Assembly (NCBI GenBank): GCA_023653785.1
Contig: JAMKCH010058336.1
Coordinates: 56,218 to 120,217 of the forward strand
Direction: 5' to 3'
DNA length: 64,000 bases
Origin: Ophioderma brevispina
Lineage: Eukaryota > Echinodermata > Ophiuroidea > Amphilepidida > Ophiodermatidae
Part shown: piece by piece, positions 24,228 to 36,900 of the stretch
How the letters are laid out: every line of letters starts with the position of its first letter
Position numbering within the stretch: position 1 is the first letter of the stretch
Position numbers and translations under genes: made by a program
Notes under the pieces: generated by a model
The model's database searches: none
What the model was told of the DNA's origin: nothing
Seen by the model: the letters and a program-made list of their open reading frames with translations, nothing else

Positions 24228-24395
24228 CCTCGGGCTTTTTCGATCGTATCATACAAATCCAACATTGTTTAGCCTTAAGAATTCATAAGGTAATTTCTTC
24301 AGACAACAATATTTTAGCCATATCCAGTAAAATCTGGGGTCCCTGGGGATGATGCTATTAGTGATTGGGCTGTGGACCTTTAAAAAAAAGTCACT
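24228..24395 (+). repeat. Family E repeat fragment
   Basis: Shares CCAGTAAAATCTGGGG, GCTATTAG, GATTGGGCTGTGGACCTTTA and CATAAGGTAATTTCTTC-like words with the interior of the MITE at 5050-5615 (there CCAGTAAAATCTGGGAGG ... GGACCATGGACCTTTA). The long arms are absent. The preceding 24030-24200 bases repeat 'ATGGGTCATATTT' words. Confidence 0.5.
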
Positions 24396-25039
24396 CAATT
24401 CATTTTTGGGTCACTTCAAAGGGGGTGGGATTAAAATTTATTTCATTACTATCTAATGACTTCCATTGCTTATAAACAGTTAATTTAATATGCATTTTTT
24501 ATGCATGACTATATAGGGGTCTGTGTATTACACTTCAGTTTGACATGCTTAAGCCACAATAATCTATTTTTTCCTAAAGACAAGTCAAAGCGTTACTGCT
24601 AATTAATGAGCTTAGTCTTTACATTATATACTGTAAAAATATACATATGGGACAATTGTATTGTACCAAAATATGACAAATGGTCAAGGTTTAAACAGTT
24701 CCGCTGATGTTAAGGATTCTTGGAACCGTGCTTATGAACATAATTTTAAGTTTAAACTTCCGGAACTCTTTGGAGTGTACAGGGCTAATATGAAGGCAGG
24801 GAAAATTTTTCCCCAGCTAAAAATAAAGGATGTCACCCAATTTTATCAATGTTTATAACACAAATTAACGAGGTCTTTCAACTTCGGCGAGGGGAAGGAA
24901 ATCCTGCTTTAGGATGAGAACATTATTAAAATGGCTTCTTAGGCAACACAAAAGGTTCTGACAACACTTAGGTAAAAGTGTTAAGTTATCCGAATTAAGG
25001 GGATGAACCCGATTAAAAGTAGGGTATGTAAAGTTTTCA

Positions 25040-25245
25040 TATTGTTAGACAACCTGACCCACAAACCCCAATCTATAGAGTTCTTGTGCAGATATTTCAA
25101 TCCATCTTAATGTGAAGAGCTAAAACATGAATTTTCTAAGCCACCATAGCAGACATGTAAAACTAATAATATTGGTCAACCAAAATGGGCCACATTTGCC
25201 GTTTAATCCTTGTGGCTTTTACACAAACAGTTTTGGTATATACTA
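25040..25245 (+). repeat. Family E repeat fragment
   Basis: Matches the interior of the element at 5050-5615 in order: CCCCA, GCAGATATTTCAA.CC, GTGA.GAGCTAAAA, AATATTGGT.ACCAAAATGGG. It also matches the inverted copy at 34190-34375. This interior repeat exists without the terminal arms and may be the older unit. Confidence 0.6.
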
Positions 25246-26844
25246 AAAAAAACGGAATATTTTTAATTTTTAACCCCATATAAATTCTTTCCCTTTTTTT
25301 CTCTCCTCAGCATATTTATAGACTTTGATATGGTAGGCCAAAAAATGCTTAAAAGTATTACATTTGGCAAAAACAAAAGCTATGTGCTAGCTTTGTTTAG
25401 AAAAATGTATGCAAAATACATCAATTCTTTTTATTGGATTTTTGGCCACCGTTTTATTTTTAAAAAACTTTTTCAATTTTATTGAAAAATTAAAAAAAAA
25501 AAAAGCCAAAAATTGGGCTCATCGCGCTTCGCTTGACTATTTCACCTTATTCTGTGACAAATTACCTGGTAATGTTACCAAAATTGTCTCTGTTACTTAT
25601 TTTGTTTAAAAGTTCGTGTTGCCATTTTCCTGGACTACAATCGACTAACCCGAATGCCTTCAAAAGAACTTCTGTCCAAATTCATTATATTCTCCTTGCA
25701 ACATTTGCTACGAGATACAGATGGCCCTACATTGAGAGTTAACAGGTCAACAGACACACCAGATCAAGGACATAAATAATAGAGTGCCAAAGACAAGTTA
25801 CTAAAGCTATGACATTGTGATATAAATCATCATTGTCACCACAAAAAAAAACGGTTCCTCCCTCCACTGACTCATGTAAAAAAAAATGAATGAACCGAAT
25901 ATGTTGGCAAAGTTTGGGAGGCTACACAAGAGTCATACACCGTACTTTGACGTAGGCAGACATACGCCTGAAGCAATTGAATATAGACACAGACTTGACT
26001 TTTGTTCAAAAATGGGTGAGCAATGGACCATGTTCTTTTATAATTGAGATGTCACATTTGAAATACGGACTCCTTCAAATCCTATTACGGCACAAGTGGA
26101 AATAATTCGTGATACTGTTTAATTTTCGCAATTGTGCAATCACTTCTGGGCAAGCATGGAAATAAGAAACATGTGAATGTGTTGATTTTGTGTGTAAGTT
26201 ATGTTGATAGCCTGAAAAAGCCAAAAATTTAAAAAAAGTGAACAGCTAAACATTGCCAGAAGTGTGAAAAATAACATGCATGTAAATTACCACCATTATA
26301 GAGTAGCTATGTAAATGTAAGGTGGATGTGGCAATGTGATGAAAGTCCATAAAGTTTACCGACAGATGGTTAATAAAAATTCCTGTAAAAAGGAAAGGGG
26401 AGCCCCAAGGAGTGAGTCTGGTTTGGGTTGTTCTATGTGGTGGGGAAATACTTACGTAAGAAAGACACGGTAGACACAATTTCAGATGTGAATTTTGTTG
26501 AAAGTTTTATTGCCAACTTTCCATTAGTACAAAAGTGTTTGAAAAGAAGGATAAAACTAGCTATATTATGAAATACAAGAATATAGTATGAACAGTTTAG
26601 TTGTTGGTGAATTGAAGTGCCAATTTGTATAGAGCCAATACCCACTTAGCTTACTAAGGGAAAAGATAAGGCAATAAGAAAGCTTTATTTGTAGCAAATA
26701 CAGGTGGTAAAAGAATGTTTAAGTGTGTAAAACTATGAAACTATACTAAGACAATACTTGGTTGATTGTTAATCTTTTGTTGCATTATAAGAATTGGAAA
26801 TTGTAGGCCAAGAGCATTAGTTTGAATGGAAAATAGCTGATAAC
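25246..26844. other. No gene recognised
   Basis: AT-rich DNA with short homopolymers. Short frames at 25409-25742 and 26246-26645 carry no domain. Nothing else supported. Confidence 0.4.
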
Positions 26845-27255
26845 AAGCATGAATTTTTCAGGATAGGGTTCCAGGAATATCAGTAAATAAATACTAAAAG
26901 TCCCCAGAAATCCCCCTAGGAGCTCTCTCCAAAATCAAGAATGATGGCGTCTAAAATGGCCGCCAGTTACTATTTTATCATTAACTCCAACCAGACAAGG
27001 GGGGAAATACAAAGTGTCTATATAATGTTTTAAGGCACAGGGAATCTAATAAAGTTGATTTTAGACTTAAAAACCTCACATATCCTAAACTAAGACTGGC
27101 GTCCAAAAAAATGGCCGCAATTTTCTGAATTATATCAGAACTTGTATAAGTCGCAAGGTTAGAAGTACAAAGTAGTGTCTAAAACAATGTTTTAAGCACA
27201 GAGAATCTATAACAGAAAGCATTAGTAGAGGTCCAAACACTCAAAGTACCACAAC
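26845..27255 (+). repeat. Left member of a ~430-bp inverted repeat pair
   Basis: Reads TTTTTCAGGATAGG, ATACTAAAAGTCCCC, AGGAGCTCTCT.CAAAAT.AAGAATG, then two rounds of a ~140-bp unit with ATGGCCGC, CAGACAAG..GGAAATACAAA.TGTC and TTTTAAG.CACAG.GAATC. The same series occurs inverted at 32035-32475. It could be the terminus of a large element or one of two independent insertions. Confidence 0.65.
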
Positions 27256-27849
27256 CAAGATGGATTACTTCTTAAAACTTGTTCATCTTACTTTGGTATC
27301 AAATGATACAAAAAATTAGAAGAGTGTACGGTTACAATAGTTTGCACCGTCATCTGGTGTTGCAGGAGCATCTTCAACGCTGATGTCCATCTATTTTGGC
27401 ACATCTCCTCATCCTTGACATCTAATAATGTTGGTGCAGTGATGTGCAGTTTGACCACAGCATGTACATTGAGGTGTATTCAGGCGTATCCAAAAGAAAA
27501 ATCCAAGAGGTTTCTTGCAACTGCTACAATCATCAGGTTGAGCAAAGTGTCTGGCGTGAATGAGATGTCTGTTTTAATTTTGCCCATGTTGCCATACCCT
27601 TTTAGTTGAGGCAGAGTGCTACACATGCATTCTTAAACCGTGAGATAAGTGTGGAAACCGTGACTGATTGCCCGTTTCTATGTGATGTGTCGGTTATGCC
27701 TCAATGATTTAGGAAATGCTGCCCCCATAAGTTAAGGAATGTCATGCATGTATCTATTGTTAAATAAAGCTATCCAGTAAGTTTCTTAGGATCCTATATC
27801 ACTCCCATATTACATTAACCATTCTGGCATTCTGATTTGTTCTACATAT

Positions 27850-29340
27850 GTGGTAATATATATAGCTCGTTCTATTGTTTAAGTCCAAAATCACAGTAGT
27901 GGAATGGTCGTATTTAACCAGCTGAGAGTTCATCGACCAGGTTGATAAGTCTTTCATTTCCACCTGGAGACTTGTAGACATCACAGTATCTGTGAGTGGC
28001 TAATGGTTGTTTGGCTCTACACATCGCAATTTGAAGGAACGTCCTTTGTACGGCCAATGCCAGTTCTGAGTCTCTTGAGCTTGAACCATGACTTACCTAT
28101 CACGTCGCAGTCCTTGGGCTTACTTGATGGACTGTCCACAAACTGTTTTGGTTCAAGGTAGAGGATGACCATGACCCGACCTATGTCATCGAATCCAGGA
28201 TGATCGATAGGGAACTGCGACTGCCAGTGTTCATGGATTGAGGTAGCAAAAGTGGGGTGGGGATTCGGCTACCAGGTTCATCACACTTCTTGGTAAGCTT
28301 GACCATCTGAAAGTTCCTCCTAAAGTTTAGAGGAGCTATGCCGACAGAACAGAATGGTAAGATATTTACAGGCGTCGCCAAAGGCACTAATAAGTTTCAT
28401 TGAATATTCCAAAACGACATCAATCTTATGTGAGTGTACACTGTGACTCAATATTGGTGCGGTGTATTCAGCAGTTCAGAATGCCAAAAACAACAGTTTT
28501 GAGGTATGTAAAGTGTCGAAAGATGCAACCCATCCAGTTCCTGCGAGCCCATTTGAGGAGTTGGACACGAGACGGCGTCTTGGCAGCGACGGCCTTGGTG
28601 TGTTGATGGAAAGTAAGGCTGATGTCCGTATGACAGCAAGGTACTTGGTGTTGAGTCGTGTTTTGTGATGACAGTGTATCTCCATCTAGAGTGATGTTAA
28701 GTCTTCTTTTTGCGCACTGATTGCAAAGGTGTGAATGACAAACAGAGGACGGTTTTGGATTTGCTGAGTTTCAAGTGTCATCGGGATGAATTGGCTTGCA
28801 GTGATTAGGTCTTTATGCAACTAACATTTCTAGGGCTCAGAAAAATCAGCAGCCATTCCAAGGGCCGATCATCTGCGTCGGAATACTGCAAACAATCTCT
28901 CTTGGCATTTCTGCGATGTAAATGTTTTGAAAAGACTGGATTGCCAGGACAGCAGAACCTTGTGGGACACCATTCCGAAGTTTGCGCTTCTACTGAATTA
29001 CCCATTGATGTCTCCAGGAAAAAGATTATGTCTTGTCTTGAGCAGCATTATGAACTTGACAAGGTTGACATCAGGGAAGGCTTTGAGTAGCTGAAGATAG
29101 AGACCTAGATGCCAGACTGGTCTCATACGCAGCGTTAGATCTATGAAGACTGAAGACTAAGTATCCCAAGCCGTCACAGTAGTAGAAAACTAAATGGTTT
29201 CTATAGTTCTCCGATGGCAAGCTGAATTTCATGAATGTGGAAGACTGATTTAAAGGATTGTTGGGACAATATGCACCTCTCTGTAGTCGATAATAGTAGT
29301 CGCCGATACACCAACATGACACCAGGACCGATGAAAATAA
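27850..29340 (-). pseudogene. Second Jockey-like reverse transcriptase remnant
   Basis: Blocks on the - strand, 29340 to 27850: 'AAYETSLASRSL' (palm box A, for AAYDTVWHRGL), 'LPDVNLVKFI', 'GNSVEAQTSEWCPTRF' (box before PQGS), 'YSDADD' (catalytic box near 28870), 'HQHTKAVAAKT.SRVQLL' and 'SFDTLHTS' (thumb), then 'KLTKKCDEPGS' and 'KLKRLRTGIGRTK' (C-terminal domain, 28060). They resemble the element at 17.3-21.5 kb but are a distinct copy. No endonuclease upstream, so it is 5' truncated. Confidence 0.65.
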
Positions 29341-30442
29341 CTGACAGCTCGTCGGACTCTGATATAGCTAGAGTTGTTGATACAATAAACGTGTCTGTAT
29401 CTGCTTCTGCCCGCTTTACGGAGATGAGAGTTAAGAGAGTTGAGAATGATCTGGCTTCAAGGGTTAACTGTTTGATACGCCCCTCAGTATGTGAGTGGAT
29501 TCTGGTACTGTTTTATTAAAAAGCCTATAAGGGCCAATTTAAAAGTCTCTAAGTGATCTTGTCTATGCAACCTTTAAGGTGTACTCATCAAGATGCCAAA
29601 GAGGGCTGAGCCAGTAAAGATGGGAGCACAACGGATATAAAAAGAGAGAAGAGACACAGCTGAAGGCCTATTGCCTTTATGCTCGTGCATATGTGCCAAG
29701 GTAAGCCATCATAGCCTTAGTAGGACATTACTTTTAGAGGTGGGCATATGCTACTAAGCTGTATTTTTCGTAACCACGTCAGGGGGAAGACAAAAACCCA
29801 CGTGTGAAATAATTAAAAAACTAAAATCTCAATAACCGTCTTTCTTTGCCTAATAAAAGCTGCCAACTCTCTTGAAAAGGAATAAAATATCACCTCTTTT
29901 TATTTTCCCCAATATCAGCGACCAATATGTACACAGAGAGACTAAGATAGGACCATTTTTGGAAACTGGGCTAGCAAAACACCCATATTAGGCAGCTGTC
30001 TCACTTTCTTACGGTTAAAGCGTCCCAGGAAATGAGATGATTAAACCTACTCCAAATATTTATGGGACATTCCATTCCAATAAACAGGGCCCAAAAAAAG
30101 AGAATACACTACCAGAGACATCTTAGTGAAACTATTGATTCAGTCACGTGTCATGAATAGATTCACACCAGTCACATGGAAATTTTTTCTTTGCCTCGGA
30201 AAAATCAATAGTCCACCAACTGATGTCATCATCAACCCCAATATTGAATGCTTTCTGGTCCCTCCTTGTAGAATTGACGCAAACCAACGTCAATGCTACT
30301 TTGCCATTACTCCAGGGGACATTTAAAATGACGGGGGGGGGGGCCCAGGTGTCATATTACAAAAACCCTTCTCCCCTATTTGTAAAAGAAGCATCGTTAA
30401 ATGTTAGTGCAAATCATAATATTTGCCATATTAATTTGATTT

Positions 30443-30558
30443 TTTTCTATCATTCTGATAGTATATTTGTCAATGCCAATGGAATGGCTGTCAAAGTTGC
30501 ACCTGGGACAAACTGGCTGAAGCTGCGGGATTCCCTGGTCAGGCTGCCACCAGATAAA
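30443..30558 (+). other. Possible orphan exon, unrecognised
   Basis: A short frame reads 'VNANGMAVKVAPGTNWLKLR' and continues with DSLVRLPPDK before a stop next to a GTATGA donor-like site. Composition looks protein-like compared with surrounding AT-rich DNA, and an acceptor-like pyrimidine tract precedes it (30430-30442). I do not recognise the family and no neighbouring exon was found. Confidence 0.2.
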
Positions 30559-30589
30559 TAGGTATGAACCCTAAGGACGTTTGGCCTTT

Positions 30590-30850
30590 CTAAATTAATG
30601 TTTTTTTAGATTCCTTTATATTAAATCAGATGTTTTAGGATCTTTATTGTATTTCTAATATGATTGTTTTTAAGAGTTTAGTATAAAAATAACCAACAGG
30701 TGGTCTTTTTTGGTTAGCTATTTTTTGGGCATCTAAAAATTCTTTTTAAATCTTATGCTTAAACCATACGATAGACACAATAATTTGTATTTCTAATTGG
30801 CATATGACCAGCGTTCAAGATATGACTTGCGTTTGGGGGGGGGGGGGAAG
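30590..30850 (-). repeat. Dispersed repeat family G, inverted copy
   Basis: The - strand reads CAAACGCAAGTCATATCTTG then AACGCTGGTCATATG, matching 51395-51435 (AAACGTAAGTCAAAGC then TTTGAACGCTGGTCGTATT), and the 31600-32010 copy (GCAAAACGCAAGTCAGAATC). Three copies show a dispersed repeat. A G run at 30835-30848 abuts it. Confidence 0.45.
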
Positions 30851-31599
30851 ACAATGAGCAAAACTAAGTTCAAGAATTTGAATGAAAAAACAACTTTTTC
30901 TGGGTGAAATGTTGTGTAGCAACGACATCTGCATTAGAATGCAAAATTACCTCCCCCTTAATGCTACACATCCATACAAACCTCCATGATATCCGATTAG
31001 GAAAAGAAGACAACATCTAAAACTAGGATAAACAATAATTTTATTACACTGAACCTGTCAAAATTATATCCAAAGTAAACATAAGTAGGGGTTTTTTAAT
31101 ACAATGGAATATGTTTAAATAACTGTATTAAAATTTCTCAAATTTTTTTTTAATCCTAGTCATCTTCAGTATCGCTGGTATTTTTAAGTGGATGTGGTAT
31201 GATATAGATGCTTTTTGTCACATTACGACCTATTGCCGGAAGGAAAAAAATTGATTGATAAAAAAAGTCAAACTTCAAAAATGAGGAGTCCATAGGTTTA
31301 ATAATATGAATTGTTGTAGGGTAGGTATTGGGCCATAACCAGTTCATATTTTAAATCCCATAATCCCTTGAATTTTTTAGTTGAATATTTTTATCAAATC
31401 GAAATATTTTTCCGCCCTGCAGAAAATTAAGTGTCGGGTAACTTTTGCATTATAATTTTTCTTAGTAAACATCTGTTTCAAACTTACTACCTATGGTTTT
31501 TGCTATTGCATTTCTGAACAAAATGAGACAAAATGATATCTCAGGTATACCTTTGTGAAATTATGGTCATTTGAAGTCCGAAATTGACAAAACCTACCC

Positions 31600-32010
31600 A
31601 ATTTTGCGTACAATTTTGTCACTCCGGCGTACAATTTCAAGAAGCTCTTACCAAAAAACAGGAGGCAGTTTGAACAATGCAAACCACTATTTTATTGTAC
31701 AGATAGGTGAATAATTTACAATTAAATTTAAAAAATAACAACTGGGCTTATTTTTTGTGTTGATATGGTCATTCTAATAGACAGTCCAAATTTTTGTCAC
31801 TCCACAAGGCCAAATTTTTGCCAACAAGTGCCAAATAGGATTCTATTCTCAAAAAAGGTGATGATTTTCACCATGTTAAGGGCCGAAATCAGAATCTGCA
31901 TGTAATTTTACCCCAGAAAACATTACATTGATCATATTTTTAGTTGTTTTACATCTAAATAATTTTTCACACCCGTGTCCGCAAAACGCAAGTCAGAATC
32001 TTGCATGATT
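31600..32010 (+). repeat. Dispersed repeat family G
   Basis: Words AATTTTTGTCAC, AAATTTTTGCCAA, TTTTTCACACCCGTGTCCGCA, AAACGCAAGTCA match 51180-51440 in order on the same strand. It runs straight into the inverted repeat at 32035, so the two may belong to a single larger element. Confidence 0.55.
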
Positions 32011-32034
32011 TTCATATGAAGTTATGATACAATT

Positions 32035-32475
32035 AGAAAATGGTGGCTATTTTGGACGCCCTCTGGATTTTGCGGGACTTATCACTGTTGAACTACAAAA
32101 TAAGACTTAAATTGCATTCATTGTGCTTAAAAATAGGTTCGGACACTGATTTGTATTTTCAACTGGTCGGTTGCAAAGATACGCTAAAAGTGGGAAAATT
32201 GCGGCCAGTTGACCGCCCATCTTGCATTGTGGGTACGGGAAGTTTTGACTCTCAAAATAATGAATTCATGTATTCCTTGTGCTTAAAAACATATGTTTGG
32301 GACACTTTATTTGTATTTCCAACTTGTCTGGTTGCAAAGATAACAATAAAATTGGAAATGGCAGCAATTTGACCGCCATTCTTGAATTTTGAAGAGAGCT
32401 CCAGGAGTATTCGGGGACTTTTAGTATGTTATTCTACTCATATTCCTAGACCTATCCTGAAATAATCAGCTGTTA
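32035..32475 (-). repeat. Right member of the ~430-bp inverted repeat pair
   Basis: The reverse complement of 26845-27255 with many small differences, including the outer words CCTATCCTGAAA and GAGAGCTCC and two internal ~140-bp subunits with TTTGTATTT.CAACT.GTC.GGTTGCAAAGATA. The 110-residue open frame here is a translation of this repeat, not a gene. Confidence 0.65.
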
Positions 32476-32999
32476 TGAGCTATGTCCAGGTTTTAGCGTA
32501 TAGAATTCTAATGCTCTGGACAAATGGTGTATTTCAGCATTTTGGGAGGGGGATTTGTTATTGAGGGATGTTTGGCAGATAAACAGTGATGAGATGGATT
32601 TGACGTTGCCTTTTTTGTTGTCAATGCTACGGGTTAACATGACCTTTGACCCCCCCTCCCCCCTTTGATAGTGGGACCTTGACTTCAGAAACAAATGAGG
32701 GTGTGCTTGATAAACCATTTAAATGGAGTTTGGTTTAATTGAATAGCATACAATGAGGTCATGTTACATTTTCAGCTTATTTGACACACGTGACTTCACA
32801 AGGAACATACTGGTATTGAGGCTTTTGACCTTTTAACAACTGAGGTATCCTATGTTCCACCTGATGTTATATACCACAAAATGGCATAAAAAATCCATGC
32901 CCTTGTTCAATTTTCACCCAATTTGAAGGGTTATTTAAAGTAACAGTACAGGTGAGACTTCAATCAGTACAAAAATGTTGCAATCAAGAATAATTTCTG

Positions 33000-33420
33000 C
33001 ATAATTCTGGCCTATTTGCCATAAATTTGCGAATTATGTCCTGTTTTCTGCGAATATGGAGGATTTATAACCACCAAAAATCGTATAAAAAAAGAATGCC
33101 TAGTTAATTTTCACCAGATTTGACGTGTATGAAATATGATCCAATGGGCCTTAATAAAATTAAAAATGTTGAGACCAAGGACCTTTATAAAATTTGCATA
33201 ATTGAGAGACTAATTTGCATAAAAAGGGTGTATTTGTGTGATCGGGTCATTTAAAAACACTGTCTTTGTGTGACAAAAGTTTAAAGGCCTAATATGTTCT
33301 AACCCAAGTCAGGTTATAGGTAATAATAAACAGACTTAGACGATACAATACGTGATAAGCATTTAAATGAAGTGCAATTTGCATAATTTGCATACTTATG
33401 TAACCTTTTGTTTCAAACGC
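33000..33420. repeat. Low-complexity region with repeated TTTGCATAA words
   Basis: TTTGCATAA, TTGCATAAT and ATTTGCGAATTATG-type words recur at irregular spacing. It looks like a decayed tandem or interspersed repeat; no unit length could be fixed. Confidence 0.3.
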
Positions 33421-33904
33421 CCGTCATGGTAAATTCAGTGTTTGAATACTATGCAAGTATAAAAAAAAGGCTTTGAGTAGTGTCATGGTGTAAAGGTTCA
33501 AAATCATATGTTTTTGCTTGTATGATAACTTTAAAAATCAGACATGTTCAAGATCTTGCAAGTCAGGCTACATGGTTTTATGAAGCATGAGAAACAAAAT
33601 CACGATATAAGAGTTCAAAAATGGGACTTGCCCATTAATTTTGATTTTTGTTAATCCAAATAGAATTATTTTATTAAACTAATCCAGATCTGTGTTGTTT
33701 ACTTGTGACAGAAACAAAGCAGGGTGCAAAAGTCATTGTTTCCTCAGGAGCAAGATTTTGGCCTATCAATTCTCAATGCTTTCCAATCCCTCTTCTTCTC
33801 TCCATCCTCCCCGTTCCTTATTAAAAATAACGAAAATTAGTTATGATATTGTGTTGTTTCATACATAGACGAGCAGAATTTTCTACGACACAACATTATT
33901 AAGC

Positions 33905-34010
33905 AGGTGAGGTGCAGGGGCCCACACTAGGGCCCGGGCTTTGGACGAGTGGAGTGCAGGGCACACCACCTGAAGGGGGTCCAGGGCGGGCCCCGGAGAG
34001 ATTTGGATTA
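33905..34010 (+). repeat. GC-rich repeat fragment
   Basis: A sudden GC-rich patch (GGGGCCCACACTAGGGCCCG ... GGGCGGGCCCCGG) in AT-rich DNA. Open frames on both strands arise from the lack of AT. It resembles the head of a dispersed repeat but no partner was found. Confidence 0.3.
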
Positions 34011-34189
34011 TTTAAGCTCTTCGAACCTTGCAAGACGAACCATTGGGAAGATAAAGAGAGCCATGGTCCGATCGCAAATAGCCTCACCACTTTACCGAAG
34101 TGGTCAAAATTTGGTGTCAGAAGAAAACTACTTATTTTTCTCAAATTACCCGTGAAATCTTAGGCTGTGAAGAATGTTTGGTATGGATG

Positions 34190-34375
34190 AATGAGCGAAA
34201 ATGTGGCCCCATTTGGTTCGACCAATATGAACTTTTACCAGAGTAGTCTACGTGGCTTACAAAATCAGTTTCAGCCTCCACACCAAAACAGGTTGAAATA
34301 TCGGCGGGAAAATTTTACAGATGGGGGGTTTCGGGTTTTTTAAAAGACCATTCTATCAAGCTGAAACCTTCGAGG
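34190..34375 (-). repeat. Family E repeat fragment, inverted
   Basis: Reverse complement reads CTTGATAGAATGG, GATATTTCAACCTGTTTT, GATTTTGTAAGCC, ATATTGGTCGAACCAAATGGG and ATTTTCGCTCAT, matching the interior of the element at 5180-5350 almost throughout and the copy at 25040-25245. Confidence 0.65.
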
Positions 34376-35039
34376 CATAGCTAAAGGTGGGGCATGGGGG
34401 AAAGTGCCCCCTATGAAAACATTTTGTGGGGAAGAAATCGGGAAATAAAACACGGAAATTCATGTTAAATCAGCCATTTTTCGGATTCTTTGCCCTGACA
34501 ACAGGGACAATTTGCTTGTGATCGGGTATTTGTTGCATCTACCGCGAAAATTGGCCCCCTCGGAACCCCGGGCGGCTACGGCTGAGTCATCATTCCCCTT
34601 TTAGTAGTAAAACAGGTTTGTTGCATGTCCACTACCACTTTACCCCTTTTTTGATTCATCAAAATGATGGACCATCCACTGACTGGTTGAAACCTAAATC
34701 CCACCGGCCCGGCCCGTTGTGAGGTTGATGGACTCGATCAATGATGGTCAACTCAGTTTATAGCAATCCTATTTTATATTTCCCCAAAAAACAACATTAT
34801 TGAGTGAGAACAATTTCCTGGTTACTCTTTTTTCTGTCTTCTGTTGAAAAGGAATTATTTTGGATTCTTTGAAGTGGCTATGCTTCAAAGTTAATGTGAC
34901 ATTTAATCTGTTAATGCATCAAAATTTTTTTTTTAAAAATTTTTTCTGCTGTTTTTAGATTTGGATTTCTTTTCCCTCCGATTGAGTGTTTACTTTGCTT
35001 ACACAACAATTCATTTTTCACAAATCTTAAATTCTTCAA

Positions 35040-35930
35040 ACATGGGGTTTTCTAAATTCTCGCGTTCTCTATTCTTTTCTTTACTTTTCCACATTTTTTA
35101 AGCCATCAGGCTCAGCACTAGTTCCTCTGCCTGGACCAAACTTATGAGCAAAAGTTATAAGCCTCCAATTTTTTGCACCCATATATGCTCTAATTTGGTC
35201 CTGATAGCCACAATCCCCATGTTGACAAACCATTCTCACTTCTTTTTTCCTCATATTTTGCTTAGGTTCTTCTCACATTTTCCTTAAGTTTCTATACTCA
35301 AAATTTCTCATAGGGTTCTTTCCTCCCTGTTTCTTTTCCCACATTTATTTTCCCACATTACCTCCCGATTCTCTTTTGTAACATTTGCCCTGGGTTTCTT
35401 TTCGGCACATTTCTCCTAGGTTACTTTTCCTACATTTTTGCTAGTTTGCTCCTCACATATCACCCAGGTTTCATTGGCTCATGACTTCTCCTGATTTTGT
35501 TTCCCACCTTTCTCCTAGATTTTGTTCCCACATTTCCTCTATGCTTCTTTTCCCTAGTTTCTCCAATTCCTATTCCTACATTTTCTCCACGGATTCTTTG
35601 CTGACATTTTCCAAAGTTGCTTTTGTAATATTCTCATAGGTGTCTTTTGCTCAAATTTCCCCTGGCGTTTCTATTCCTCATGGTTTCCCTAGGTTTCCTT
35701 ACCTGGAGTTCCTCTCTCTTGCCGAAATGGCTAATTAAGAGAACTCTTCCTTTCTCCGTCTTTTCAATCTTCCCGTCTTTTCTATCACACTTCCCTTATT
35801 TTCCTCTTTGTCCCTTTCGTCCAGTTTTCCTCTTTCCTCTTTTTCCCCTCCGATTTTTTCCGCTTTCATTTGTGCCTTTTGTATTATTTCCTCAATTGAG
35901 CTCTCATTCCTGGTGAGCGGCGCGCTCCAG
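35040..35930 (+). repeat. Degenerate pyrimidine-rich tandem repeat (~28-bp unit)
   Basis: The phrase CACATTT.TCCTAGGTTTCTTTTCC recurs in changing form about every 25-30 bases across ~890 bp (for example ACATTTCTCCTAGG near 35408 and CACCTTTCTCCTAGA near 35506). It is a diverged satellite-like array. Open frames rich in F, L, S and P are products of composition. Confidence 0.6.
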
Positions 35931-36279
35931 CTCCGTCACTTTTGCACCCCTGGAAACAAGTCTACATAGTACATATATATGATAAAAAGTTGCTAAGACT
36001 GCGTTTAATTCTTGGTGTTTTGATTGTATAAAAAATATCATTCATTGCATTGTATAAATCTTTAGTTGTTCAGTAGCAATAGTTTATTATTATATCTAAA
36101 ATCCAAGATAAAAGAAGTGAGATTGGTTCATTTTACTGCCTAATCGGGCATTACCTGATGCCCCAAAAACAACTAGAATTTCGCGGTTGGGGTTCTCGGC
36201 TTTCCGGCGGGAGGTACCAAGGTTAGGGTTGTTTGGTTCGTGCGGAACTTATAGGTAACCTGTAGCATATTAAACTTGT

Positions 36280-36900
36280 TCACCCACCTTTGGGTCCCTG
36301 TCTGACTACGACCACAGGGACCCTTTGCAACTATACCAGGGCCCTTTTAATAGTTGCCCCAAAGTCCCAAGGTCTTTCTTCATTTCGAAACATCCAAGAC
36401 ACCCTTCACAACTGTCTGGGAGCCATTCCCAGTTGTAACAGGATCGGGTCCTTCCCAAAAAAACTAACACAGATCCCCCTTCTCATCTACCAAGAGAGGC
36501 CCTTTCCCAACTAACCAGGTTCCTCCTTCCACTACACCAGGGCACATATAATTACCTCAAAACCCTATCCTTTTTATCATAGGACACTTCCCAACTACCA
36601 TCCCAAATAGCCCAGGGTTCGTTTTGTGGTATTACCATTGATTTCGTCATGCGCTATTTGATATTGGGCAGAAGCGCTTGAGGAATATAAATGGCAATAC
36701 TCTTTGCATACCAAGAAACCTCTACCAGATTTCCTTCTCAACCTTCCCAGAGTTCCCTTTCCAACTAACCCCGGGGTTCTCTTTCTCACAAAACGCCGGG
36801 TTCACATTATCAAGAGCTGTTTGCCAATCACCCCTTCACCAACACAAACCTACCCCATCCAATTCTGGTTCTCATTTTCACCAAAATTGAAAAAATAACT
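36280..36900 (+). repeat. Degenerate tandem repeat (CCAGGG.CCC.TTCCCAACTA units)
   Basis: Words CAGGGACCCTTT.CAACTA, CCAGGGCCCTTTTAATAG, GAGGCCCTTTCCCAACTA and CCAGAGTTCCCTTTCCAACTA recur roughly every 25-30 bases. It differs in unit from the array at 35040-35930 but has a similar degenerate style. Not coding. Confidence 0.55.

Noticed and set aside
27415..27609. Protein-like text on either strand near 27.3-27.6 kb
   Set aside because: Adjacent to the Jockey-like remnant and could be its 3' flank; no conserved block could be named.
32040..32372. 110-codon + strand frame
   Set aside because: Lies wholly within the inverted repeat shared with 26845-27255 and has no homology I recognise.
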